Shown here piece by piece: positions 1 through 7,805 of a stretch of 19,655 nt of DNA. A program made the translations under genes and the position numbers. The stretch comes from Microseira sp003486305. GTDB taxonomy: Bacteria > Cyanobacteriota > Cyanobacteriia > Cyanobacteriales > Aerosakkonemataceae. Under the pieces are notes generated by a model. It was not told the DNA's origin. It searched no databases and saw only the letters and a list, made by a program, of their open reading frames with translations. The stretch lies in contig DALYJX010000145.1 of the NCBI GenBank assembly GCA_031969655.1, forward strand, positions 1 to 19,655, in the 5' to 3' direction. The number at the start of each line of letters is the position of its first letter. Position 1 is the first letter of the stretch.

Positions 1-1
1 A

Positions 2-73
2 AGGACTGGTTCCTTTACCTACTACTTGGTCAACCGCGATCGCAACATCCTTCTCCAGCCAGAGAACCTTTAA
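2..73 (+). CDS. Possible C-terminal end of an upstream gene (partial)
   Basis: One plus-strand frame is open from the window edge to a TAA at 71-73 and reads as a plausible protein tail (RTGSFTYYLVNRDRNILL, then QPENL). The HIP1 octamer at 37-44 is read as an Arg-Asp-Arg stretch. Another frame is also open for a similar length, and a 72-base open frame has little statistical weight. The family cannot be named. It may equally be non-coding DNA upstream of the HAD gene. Confidence 0.3.
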   Translation, partial: RTGSFTYYLVNRDRNILLQPENL

Positions 74-170
74 AATAAACTTCGACAAGCACACCTCCGG
101 GTTTATCCCAGATTCTTTCCAACTCTACAACCTTATTATTATATCGTATCTATTGCGCGTTGATTAAAAC

Positions 171-178
171 AAGGAAGG
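171..178 (+). promoter_or_regulatory. Ribosome binding site that decides the HAD start
   Basis: AAGGAAGG lies five bases before the ATG at 184. The in-frame TTG at 160 has no such site in front of it and would add only eight residues (MIKTRKAA) before the first beta strand. The ATG at 184 is therefore the better start. Confidence 0.6.
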
Positions 179-183
179 CAGCA

Positions 184-945
184 ATGACCCCGATTGTGGT
201 TTTTGATATTGATGGTGTCGTGCGCGATGTGGGAGGGTCTTATCGGAGAGCGATCGCAGATACGGTAGAACATTTTACCAATAATGCTTATCGTCCTACG
301 GTGGAAGACCTCGACCGCCTTAAATCGGAAGGCATCTGGAATAATGATTGGGAAGCTTCGCAAGAGCTAGTTTATCGCTATTTTGAGGCGCAGGGACAGC
401 AAAGAACGCATATTTCCCTCAATTACGACGCCCTGGTTGATTTTTTCCAATCCCGCTATCGCGGTGCCAATTGGGATGGTTATATTTGTTCCGAACCGTT
501 ACTATTGCAACCAAGTTATTTAGAACAACTGACGAATGCGGGAATTCCCTGGGGGTTTTTTAGCGGCGCACCCCGCGACGAAGCGATGTACGTTTTATCG
601 CGACTCGGTTTAAACTCTCCCGTGCTAGTTGCAATGGAAGATGCACCGGGAAAACCCGATCCTACAGGTTTGTTTGCTACTGTGCGTCAATTAGAGGCAG
701 AGTCATCGGCGATCTACGTAGGTGACACGGTGGCGGATATGTACGTAGTGGAAAAGGCGCGTAACTTGCAAAATAACCGCACCTGGATTGCTGTAGGAAT
801 TTTACCGCCCCACGTGCTGGAAATACCTCTACGGCGGGATGCCTATACTGCCACCCTCCAGAAAGCAGGTGCTGCTATAGTTTTGGACAATGTGCAGGAA
901 TTGACACCAGCGAGAATTTACGGATTGCTGAATTTAAATTTATAA
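184..945 (+). CDS. HAD-superfamily hydrolase, subfamily IA (TIGR01548-like)
   Basis: This is a 253-residue soluble haloacid-dehalogenase-type hydrolase, probably a phosphatase acting on an unknown small phosphorylated metabolite. All four HAD motifs are visible: motif I FDIDGVVRD, with nucleophile Asp8 and acid/base Asp10; motif II in WGFFSGAP, with Ser127; motif III Lys157 in GKPDP; and motif IV VGDTVADM, with Asp181 and Asp185 for Mg2+. The stretch between motifs I and II is long enough for the helical cap typical of subfamily IA. The whole protein resembles the small TIGR01548 clade known from cyanobacteria, haloarchaea and some protists; that placement is from memory of the motifs. The ATG at 184 was chosen over the TTG at 160 because of the AAGGAAGG ribosome binding site. 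It stands alone, with non-coding DNA on both sides. No terminator was recognised after the TAA. Confidence 0.88.
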   Translation: MTPIVVFDIDGVVRDVGGSYRRAIADTVEHFTNNAYRPTVEDLDRLKSEGIWNNDWEASQELVYRYFEAQGQQRTHISLNYDALVDFFQSRYRGANWDGYICSEPLLLQPSYLEQLTNAGIPWGFFSGAPRDEAMYVLSRLGLNSPVLVAMEDAPGKPDPTGLFATVRQLEAESSAIYVGDTVADMYVVEKARNLQNNRTWIAVGILPPHVLEIPLRRDAYTATLQKAGAAIVLDNVQELTPARIYGLLNLNL

Positions 946-1027
946 CCTACATCAAGGCGTAATGATGATGGTTAATTGCTGAAACCATTGATTCTTAGCC
1001 CCTCTTCCAAAAAACCTCAAAGAGTTG

Positions 1028-1096
1028 TTGCGTAGGGACACGGCATCAGAGATATCTCAGACAAACAGATAAGGTTAATCTTGCCGTGTCCCGGCT
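1028..1096 (+). repeat. Left arm of a 69-bp inverted repeat; 58-bp unit with 11-bp terminal repeats
   Basis: The core unit at 1035-1092 begins with GGGACACGGCA and ends with the exact complement TGCCGTGTCCC at 1082-1092, leaving a 36-bp middle. The whole arm matches the complement of 1261-1329 at 66 of 69 positions by eye. It looks like a small non-autonomous, MITE-like or REP-like repeat; no transposase is present. Confidence 0.85.
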
Positions 1097-1260
1097 GGCG
1101 ATCAAGGGTAATTTGCCGGACATTATAACCCCTAACCCCTAAGCGATCGCTCATAAACCTGTGGAAAATACGGATAGTTTTCCAGCTATAGCAACCGGCA
1201 AGGTATTTAAGCTGTTTTTATATTAGTCATATCATGTCCTTAAGATTACCGATCATCGAT

Positions 1261-1329
1261 AGCCGGGACACGGCAAGATTAACCTTATCTGTTTATGCGA
1301 GATATCTCTGATGCCGTGTCCCTACGCAA
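1261..1329 (-). repeat. Right arm of the 69-bp inverted repeat; second 58-bp unit
   Basis: This is the second copy of the 58-bp unit (1265-1322), in opposite orientation to the one at 1035-1092 and separated from that arm by 164 bp. Similarity continues weakly toward the loop: a GGCT...CGAT...GGTAAT...GGACAT pattern follows both units, up to about 1128 and 1229. If transcribed, the two arms would fold into a long hairpin. Confidence 0.85.
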
Positions 1330-1508
1330 GACGACGTGAAGTTTTTTTATTATGGGCGATTCAACGGACATCATATCAAAACCTCGATCCAACGCCCTTT
1401 TTCCCCTAGCTCCTAGCTATACCCCGTGTTTTTCCCTAGTAATAGATAGTTCATTTGTTCTCACATCCGTATTTTCCGCAATCAAAAAGCTCGATAGATA
1501 AAACTTTG

Positions 1509-1582
1509 TTGATTTATCGAGATAATTATACATATAATAAAACAGCAAGAGCAAAATCTCTATTTTGAGATAGTGGTATAAT
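1509..1582 (+). promoter_or_regulatory. Candidate promoter(s) of the signalling operon
   Basis: Two sigma70-type -10 boxes occur. TATAAT at 1533-1538 is preceded at 18 bp by TTGATT (1509-1514). TATAAT at 1577-1582 is preceded by TGG, giving an extended -10 (TGGTATAAT, 1574-1582), but it has no good -35. Both lie 110-160 bp before the kinase ATG. This rests on motif matches alone. Confidence 0.35.
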
Positions 1583-1690
1583 TTTAACATATTTTAGCGC
1601 GTTTTTTATTGGCTACGGGTGCAGGCTAAGCGAAAGAAAAATATCGTTCCTAGACAACTATTGCCCTGAAAGTGGTGTAGGTAAGGAAAC

Positions 1691-4600
1691 ATGACAGACA
1701 ATATTGTAAATGTGGCTGGATATGGCATCCTGAACAAAATTCATCAGGGAACAAGAACATTAGTTTATCGAGGGGTGCGCGATCGCGACCAAAAACCAGT
1801 CATTCTGAAACTGCTTAAAAACGAATATCCCACCTTTAACGAACTGGTACAATTTCGCAATCAGTACGCGATTACCAAAAACTTGGAAATACCAGGAATT
1901 GTCAAACCTTTAGCTTTAGAAAAATATGGCAACGGTTACTTGCTAGTAATGGAAGACTCTGGGGATGTTGCCCTATCAGATTATATTGCTAATTTGGAGA
2001 AAAACCATTCAGATAATCGCTTATCAATTGATGTATTTTTGCTTATAGGGATCGAGATTGCTAAAATTTTGGAAAGACTCTATGCAGAGCGAATCATTCA
2101 TAAAGATATTAAAACCAGTAATATTCTGATTAACCCAGAAACGAAGCAGGTAAAACTGATTGACTTTGGCATCGCCTCATTATTGCCTAAAGAAAAGAGC
2201 GAAATTGCTAATATTAACGTTTTAGAAGGAACGTTAGCGTATATTTCCCCAGAGCAAACCGGCAGGATGAATCGCTGTGTTGATTATCGCACGGACTTTT
2301 ATTCGTTGGGGGTGACGTTCTACGAATTACTAACAGGACAACTGCCATTTAATGCTACCGATGCGATGGAGTTAGTTCACTGTCATATAGCTAAAATTCC
2401 TCAGCAACTAAGAGAGATAAATCCAGCGATTCCTCAAGTGGTTTCTGATATTGTGATGAAATTAATGTCAAAAACCGCTGAATCGCGATATCAGAGTGCT
2501 TTTGGACTGCGATATGACCTGGAAATTTGCTGGCAGAAGTGGCAAGAGAAGGGCAGGATTGACCCATTTATTTTAGGGGAAAGGGATGTATGCGATCGCT
2601 TCCTCATTCCGGAAAAACTCTACGGCAGAGAAACCGAAGTTGCTATACTATTAAATGCCTTTGAGCGCGTCAGTGAAGGCAGTACAGAAATCATGTTAGT
2701 GGCGGGATTTTCCGGCATTGGTAAAACTGCTGTAGTCAATGAAATTCACAAACCCATTGTCCGCCAAAGAGGTTACTTTATCAAAGGGAAATTTGACCAA
2801 TTCAAACGGGATATCCCCTTCTGGGCTTGGGTGCAAGCGTTCCAAAATTTGATGCGGCAATTACTAACTGAAAGCGCGACCGAGGTGCAGAAATGGCAAG
2901 TCAAAATACTGGAGGCTTTGGGTGAGAATGGTCAAGTAATTATTGATGTCATACCAGAATTAGAACATCTGATTGGCAAGCAGCCAGAGGTTCCAGAATT
3001 AGAAGGAAATGCCGCTCAAAATCGCTTCAACTTGCTGTTTGGTAAATTTATCCGATTGTTCGCCACAAAAGAGCATCCTTTAGCGATATTTTTGGATGAC
3101 TTGCAGTGGGCAGATTCCGCTTCATTAAAGCTGATGCAATTGTTAATGAGCGAGACAGATACTCGCTATCTGTTGTTAATCGGAGCATATCGGGATAACG
3201 AAGTTTTCGCTGCCCATCCCCTCATGCTAACCTTAGATGAGATTCGCAAAGTAGGGGCGGGTTTTACCAACAATGAAGTGGAACCACGAGATATTTCGTT
3301 AAACCCGCCCCTACAAAACCAGGATATCGATAAACCCGCCCCGACAGTCAATCAAATTACTTTAGCACCCCTGGACCAACCTGCCCTAAATCGCCTGATT
3401 GCCGATACCCTGAGTTGTCCATTAGAAACAGCAATTCCTTTGACAGAACTGGTGTTCGCTAAAACCAAAGGTAATCCTTTTTTTGCAACGCAATTCCTCA
3501 AATCTCTGCATGAAGATGGGTTAATTTCATTTGATTTTAGTTACGGCTATTGGCAGTGCGATATTTCTCAAGTGAGGGCGCTGGCATTGACTAATGATGT
3601 AGTTGAATTTATGGCGATTCAGCTACAAAAATTGCCTGTAAATACGCAGGATGTTTTAAAGCTAGCAGCTTGTATAGGCAACTCTTTTGACTTAGCAACG
3701 CTGGCAATTGTCTATGAAAAATCTCAAGCAGAAACGGCGGCTGACTTATGGAAAGCATTGCAAGAAGGGTTAGTTATTCCCAGCACTGAAGTATACAAGT
3801 TCTTTCAAGGTTCGGAATCAATTGAAGTTGCACAAGTATCTGATTTATCGGTTACCTACAAATTTTTACATGACCGAGTACAGCAAGCGGCGTATTTTTT
3901 AATTCACGAATCCCAGAAACAGTTAACTCACTTAAAAATTGGGCAACTTCTGTTAAGCAATACGCCTAAAGGAGAAATAGAAGAGAGGATTTTTGATATT
4001 GTCAACCAATTGAATATTGGAAGAGAGTTAATTACCCACCAAACTGAAAAAAATGAAATAGCTCAATTAAATTTAATCGCTGGACGCAAAGCTAAAGCGT
4101 CTACAGCTTATGCAGCTGCTCTGAGATATTTGACTATAGGTTTAGAACTGCTAGATGCTTCTTGTTGGCAGACGCAGTATGAACTGACACTATCGCTGTA
4201 TAACGAAGCAGCAGAAGTGGCATTTTTTAACGGCAACTTTCAGCAGATGGAGGAATTGGCTGATACTGCAATCAAACAGGCCAAAACTCTTCTGAACAAG
4301 GTAAAAGTTTATCAAGTCAAAATTCAAGCTTGTATGGCACTTAACCAGCAGCTAGAAGCCGTCAATATTGCTTTACCCCTGCTGAAGTTATTGGGAGTAG
4401 AGTTTCCCCAAAAACCCAGCGAGTTAGACGTTGAGCTAGCACTGGAGGAAACAAAGTCAAATTTGAGCGGTAAGCGAATTGAAGACTTAATTGACTTGCC
4501 TCAAATGACAGAACCTTACAAGCTAGGGGCGATGAAAATCTTATCGAGTGTATTTTCGGCTGCGTTTCAAGCTATTCCAGAAATGTTTCCACTGATTGTG

Positions 4601-7375
4601 TGCAAACAGGTAAATTTATCATTGGAATTTGGGAATGATTCGGGGTCTGCTTTTGCTTATGCTACATATGGACTGATTCTTTGTGGAATTGTTGGAGATA
4701 TTGAATCGGGCTATCAAGTTGGTAAACTTGCTTTGGGTCTGCTAAACCGGGCAAATGCTAAAGAAGTTAAAACTAGAACGATGCAAATAGTTTATAGCTT
4801 CGTCATCCATTGGCAAGAGCATCTTAATCAAACATTACAACCTTTACAAGCAGCCTATCAACATGGATTGGAAATTGGAGATATAGAATATGCTGCCTAT
4901 TGTGGAGCCGTGTATTGCCTCCATGCCTTTTTTATTGGTAAGGAACTGAGTTCTCTAGATCAAGAGATGGTAACTTACACTGAAGCGATCGCTCATCTTA
5001 AGCAGGAAACAGCATTAAATTATCATCAACTTTATCAACAATTTGTGGAAAACTTATTAGGTAAGTGCGTTAACCATTGCCAGCTGATTGGCGATAGTTA
5101 CAACGAAGATAAGATGCTGCCGTTGCATCTAAAGCTTAAGGATAAAACAGCAATTTATTATTTGTATTTTAACAAAAGTCTTCTTTATTATTTATTTGGC
5201 GAGTTCGAGCAAGCTGCTAAATTTATCGCCCTAGCCGAACAGTATTTAAATGGAGTGACTGCGACTCTGAACGTTCCTTTGTTTTATTTTTACGATTCTC
5301 TTGTTAAGTTGGCTGTATACAAAGATAGTTCAAAGTCTGAGCAAGATGATATTCTTGTCAAGGTAACTAACAATCAGGAAAAAATGCAGAAATGGTCTGG
5401 TTATAGTCCAGCGAATTATTTGCATAAGTTTTATTTAGTTGCTGCGGAAAAGCATCGGGTTATGGGGGAAAAGCTTGAGGCAATTGATTGTTATGATCGC
5501 GCGATAGAACTCGCCCAAGAAAACAAATTTATCAACGAAGAAGGATTAGCTCACGAACTTGCTGCTAAATTCTATCTTGTCTGGGGCAAAGAAAAGATTG
5601 CCCAAGTTTATTTAACTGATGCTTATTATGCCTATGCTCGTTGGGGCGCTAAAGCTAAAGTTGATGATTTAGAAAAGCGCTATCCCGAATTACTCGCTCC
5701 GATTCTAAATCAAACAAAGAGCTTACATCTGGGCGAAACAATTACCCAAATATCCACCGGAACGATCGCATCCACCAGTTCAAGTGTATCAAACATTCTG
5801 GATTTAGGGACGGTAATTAAAGCTTCTCAATCGCTTTCAGGAGAAATCGATCTCGATCGATTGCTTTCCACGTTGATGCAAGTGATGATAGAGAATGCCG
5901 GAGCGAGTAAAGGCGCTTTGATTTGGGTAGAGGGAGATTCACTCTCCGTCGCAGCTCAATGTGCGATCGCTACTGGGTGCAACCTACAATCTACTCCCAT
6001 TGTTAGCTCTCAAGACATTCCGATCGCCCCGATCAATTATGTGTGGCGCACATCGCAAACTTTAGTAATCAACAATGCTACTGCTGAAACTACCTTTGCT
6101 GCCGATCCCTACATTATCCAACAGCAACCCAAATCTATCTTGTGCTTGCCAATACAACATCAAGGAAAAGCGATCGCTCTCCTTTATCTAGAAAACAATC
6201 TAATTTCCTCAGCATTTACTCCTGAGAGATTGGAACTATTAAAAGTTTTATCTGCTCAAGCAGCAATCTCGCTATCTAACGCACAACTCTACGCCCAAGT
6301 TAAGCAAAGCGAGAAAATACTAGCAGAATACAATCGCACCTTAGAACAACAAGTTGCCAAACGCACCCAAGAACTATCCCAAGCTCTCCAACAACTCAAA
6401 AATACCCAAGACGAACTGATCCAATCGGAAAAAATGGCAGCCTTGGGACAACTCGTTGCTGGTGTTGCTCACGAAGTGAATACGCCATTGGGAGCCATTA
6501 CATCCTCGATTAAAAATATTGACAACTTCTGGAAAAAAAACCTAGATAACTTAACAGCAATTTTCCTAGAGATCTCTCCGCAAATTAAGCCTTATTTCTT
6601 AGCATTGTTGCAAAAATCTAGCGAACAAAATCAAACTTTATCGACGCGAGAACAGCGGCAAATTAAAAAAGCTTTAGCCGAACAGCTTAAAGCGCACCAA
6701 GTCGCAAATGAAACAGCGATCGCCAATACATTATTAAATATTGGTATCTATGACAATATAGAGAATTTCCTGCCCCTTTTATACCACCCAGAAAGTCAGA
6801 AAATATTACAAATTGCTAATCAAATAGCCAACGTACAAATTAGCACCAAAACTATTATTACCGCTGCCGAACGTGCTGCTAAAGTGGTGTTTGCTCTGAA
6901 AACTTACGCTCGTTACGATAGCATGGGAGAAAAAGTCAAGGCCAATTTGATTAATGGCATTGAAACTATCTTAACGCTCTACCAAAACCAAACTAAGCAC
7001 GGTGTAGAAATTATCCGCAACTTTGACGATTCTATACCAGAGATATCCTGCTATCCTGACGAACTCAATCAAGTTTGGACAAATTTGATCCACAATGCCT
7101 TACAAGCAATGGATTACAAAGGCAAACTAACGATTGATGCGAATCAGCAAGAGAATCAAATTCACATCGGCATTACCGATAGCGGTAAAGGAATTCCTCC
7201 AGAAATTATGCCCAAAATATTTCAGCCTTTCTTTACCACTAAACCTGCTGGAGAAGGCAGCGGTTTGGGTTTAGATATTGTCCGGAAGATTGTGGAAAAA
7301 CATAAGGGTCAAATCTCCGTCCAGTCTGTACCAGGTAAAACTACGTTTACCGTATATTTACCCATAGACAGATAA
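1691..7375 (+). CDS. Hybrid Ser/Thr kinase - STAND/AAA ATPase - GAF - histidine kinase
   Basis: This is a 1894-residue cytoplasmic signalling protein of the cyanobacterial HstK-like type. Residues about 1-270 form a Ser/Thr kinase: Lys40 in VILKLLK, HKDIKTSN with catalytic Asp139 and Asn144, DFG Asp158, and SPEQ in place of APE. Residues about 305-660 form a P-loop ATPase, with Walker A GFSGIGKTA (Lys345) and Walker B FLDDLQWAD (Asp469-Asp470). A helical, TPR-like region runs to about 1370. A GAF domain (about 1385-1525) and a coiled coil precede the H-box AHEVNTP (His1594). The N-box Asn1802, DSGKGIPPE (Asp1830) and GSGLGLD complete the ATPase module. About 200 residues separate the H- and N-boxes, more than usual. 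No membrane segment or receiver is seen. A TAAGGA motif lies just before the ATG. It is first in an operon with a receiver and a receiver-cyclase. Residues 521-552 are encoded by an inserted repeat. Confidence 0.95.
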   Translation: MTDNIVNVAGYGILNKIHQGTRTLVYRGVRDRDQKPVILKLLKNEYPTFNELVQFRNQYAITKNLEIPGIVKPLALEKYGNGYLLVMEDSGDVALSDYIANLEKNHSDNRLSIDVFLLIGIEIAKILERLYAERIIHKDIKTSNILINPETKQVKLIDFGIASLLPKEKSEIANINVLEGTLAYISPEQTGRMNRCVDYRTDFYSLGVTFYELLTGQLPFNATDAMELVHCHIAKIPQQLREINPAIPQVVSDIVMKLMSKTAESRYQSAFGLRYDLEICWQKWQEKGRIDPFILGERDVCDRFLIPEKLYGRETEVAILLNAFERVSEGSTEIMLVAGFSGIGKTAVVNEIHKPIVRQRGYFIKGKFDQFKRDIPFWAWVQAFQNLMRQLLTESATEVQKWQVKILEALGENGQVIIDVIPELEHLIGKQPEVPELEGNAAQNRFNLLFGKFIRLFATKEHPLAIFLDDLQWADSASLKLMQLLMSETDTRYLLLIGAYRDNEVFAAHPLMLTLDEIRKVGAGFTNNEVEPRDISLNPPLQNQDIDKPAPTVNQITLAPLDQPALNRLIADTLSCPLETAIPLTELVFAKTKGNPFFATQFLKSLHEDGLISFDFSYGYWQCDISQVRALALTNDVVEFMAIQLQKLPVNTQDVLKLAACIGNSFDLATLAIVYEKSQAETAADLWKALQEGLVIPSTEVYKFFQGSESIEVAQVSDLSVTYKFLHDRVQQAAYFLIHESQKQLTHLKIGQLLLSNTPKGEIEERIFDIVNQLNIGRELITHQTEKNEIAQLNLIAGRKAKASTAYAAALRYLTIGLELLDASCWQTQYELTLSLYNEAAEVAFFNGNFQQMEELADTAIKQAKTLLNKVKVYQVKIQACMALNQQLEAVNIALPLLKLLGVEFPQKPSELDVELALEETKSNLSGKRIEDLIDLPQMTEPYKLGAMKILSSVFSAAFQAIPEMFPLIVCKQVNLSLEFGNDSGSAFAYATYGLILCGIVGDIESGYQVGKLALGLLNRANAKEVKTRTMQIVYSFVIHWQEHLNQTLQPLQAAYQHGLEIGDIEYAAYCGAVYCLHAFFIGKELSSLDQEMVTYTEAIAHLKQETALNYHQLYQQFVENLLGKCVNHCQLIGDSYNEDKMLPLHLKLKDKTAIYYLYFNKSLLYYLFGEFEQAAKFIALAEQYLNGVTATLNVPLFYFYDSLVKLAVYKDSSKSEQDDILVKVTNNQEKMQKWSGYSPANYLHKFYLVAAEKHRVMGEKLEAIDCYDRAIELAQENKFINEEGLAHELAAKFYLVWGKEKIAQVYLTDAYYAYARWGAKAKVDDLEKRYPELLAPILNQTKSLHLGETITQISTGTIASTSSSVSNILDLGTVIKASQSLSGEIDLDRLLSTLMQVMIENAGASKGALIWVEGDSLSVAAQCAIATGCNLQSTPIVSSQDIPIAPINYVWRTSQTLVINNATAETTFAADPYIIQQQPKSILCLPIQHQGKAIALLYLENNLISSAFTPERLELLKVLSAQAAISLSNAQLYAQVKQSEKILAEYNRTLEQQVAKRTQELSQALQQLKNTQDELIQSEKMAALGQLVAGVAHEVNTPLGAITSSIKNIDNFWKKNLDNLTAIFLEISPQIKPYFLALLQKSSEQNQTLSTREQRQIKKALAEQLKAHQVANETAIANTLLNIGIYDNIENFLPLLYHPESQKILQIANQIANVQISTKTIITAAERAAKVVFALKTYARYDSMGEKVKANLINGIETILTLYQNQTKHGVEIIRNFDDSIPEISCYPDELNQVWTNLIHNALQAMDYKGKLTIDANQQENQIHIGITDSGKGIPPEIMPKIFQPFFTTKPAGEGSGLGLDIVRKIVEKHKGQISVQSVPGKTTFTVYLPIDR
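3251..3346 (+). repeat. Palindromic repeat inserted in frame in the kinase gene
   Basis: GTAGGGGCGGGTTT (3251-3264) pairs perfectly with AAACCCGCCCCTAC (3301-3314). A further near-copy of the end, TAAACCCGCCCCGAC, is at 3331-3345. The same layout, including the extra downstream end and the inner GTGGAACCAC, occurs between genes at 14391-14491; a third copy, in reverse orientation, is at 9222-9278. Here the element stays in frame and codes for about 32 residues (V521-T552). These interrupt an otherwise typical DEIRK...VNQITLAPL stretch of the ATPase module. Confidence 0.85.
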
Positions 7376-7396
7376 GAACCAAAAACGCTTAATATT

Positions 7397-7403
7397 AGGA
7401 GGT
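7397..7403 (+). promoter_or_regulatory. Strong ribosome binding site of the receiver gene
   Basis: AGGAGGT is a near-perfect Shine-Dalgarno sequence six bases before the ATG at 7410, in the 34-bp gap after the kinase stop. It is much stronger than the site of the kinase gene, consistent with more receiver than kinase being made from the same message. Confidence 0.7.
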
Positions 7404-7409
7404 AAAACT

Positions 7410-7805
7410 ATGTCAGAAGCCGTAATTTTATGCGTTGATGATGAAGCAATTGTTTTAAAAAGCTTGTCCATAGAACTTCAAAATGCATTTGAGGATAGCT
7501 ATATTTATGAATTTGCAGAAAGCCCGGATGAAGCCTTAGAAATTATTGAAGAATTCCATGAAGATGAAATCCGCATCCTTTTAATTGTTTCAGATTGGCT
7601 AATGCCAGGAATGAAAGGAGATGAATTTTTGATTCGCGTCCACGAAAAATATCCAACCATTGTCAAAATTATGCTGACGGGACAAGCTGATGAAGAAGCA
7701 GTAGAACGAGCCAAACAGGATGCCAACCTTTATCAATGCTTGCGAAAGCCTTGGAATTCTCAGGAATTAATTGGAACGATTCGCTCTGCTTTAGCACAAT
7801 TATGA
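7410..7805 (+). CDS. Single-domain response regulator (receiver only)
   Basis: This 131-residue protein is one CheY-like receiver and nothing else. Visible residues are the acidic pair Asp10-Asp11 in CVDDE, phosphoacceptor Asp62 in VSDWLMPGMKGDE, Thr90 in MLTGQAD and Lys113 in LRKPW, so it should be phosphorylatable. It has no output domain, so it may relay phosphate, act as a phosphate sink, or bind a partner. The gene starts 34 bp after the hybrid kinase stop and its TGA overlaps the ATG of the receiver-cyclase (ATGA at 7802-7805). The three genes are therefore probably one transcript, with translational coupling of the last two. Its sequence resembles the receiver of the next gene (PGMKGDE, IMLTGQAD, ANLY, KPW shared), which suggests duplication. 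The substrate kinase is inferred from gene order only. Confidence 0.95.
   Translation: MSEAVILCVDDEAIVLKSLSIELQNAFEDSYIYEFAESPDEALEIIEEFHEDEIRILLIVSDWLMPGMKGDEFLIRVHEKYPTIVKIMLTGQADEEAVERAKQDANLYQCLRKPWNSQELIGTIRSALAQL

Larger units (their letters stand above)
946..1690. other. Intergenic region, 745 bp, with inverted repeat and candidate promoter
   Basis: No convincing gene is seen in this gap. It contains the two-arm inverted repeat (1028-1096 and 1261-1329), a HIP1 site at 1143-1150 and a loosely paired motif ATCCGTATTTTCC (1466-1478), whose complement occurs at about 1161-1173. An AT-rich stretch (1500-1600) before the hybrid kinase gene holds two TATAAT boxes. Confidence 0.7.

Noticed and set aside
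160..183. TTG start for the HAD gene
   Set aside because: There is no ribosome binding site before it, while AAGGAAGG lies correctly before the ATG at 184.
1035..1322. Insertion sequence with a transposase
   Set aside because: No open frame of useful length lies between the two units; at most a non-autonomous element.
7736..7801. Longer N-terminus for the receiver-cyclase
   Set aside because: The extra 22 residues overlap the preceding receiver gene and precede the natural receiver start; the ATGA overlap at 7802 is the better start.
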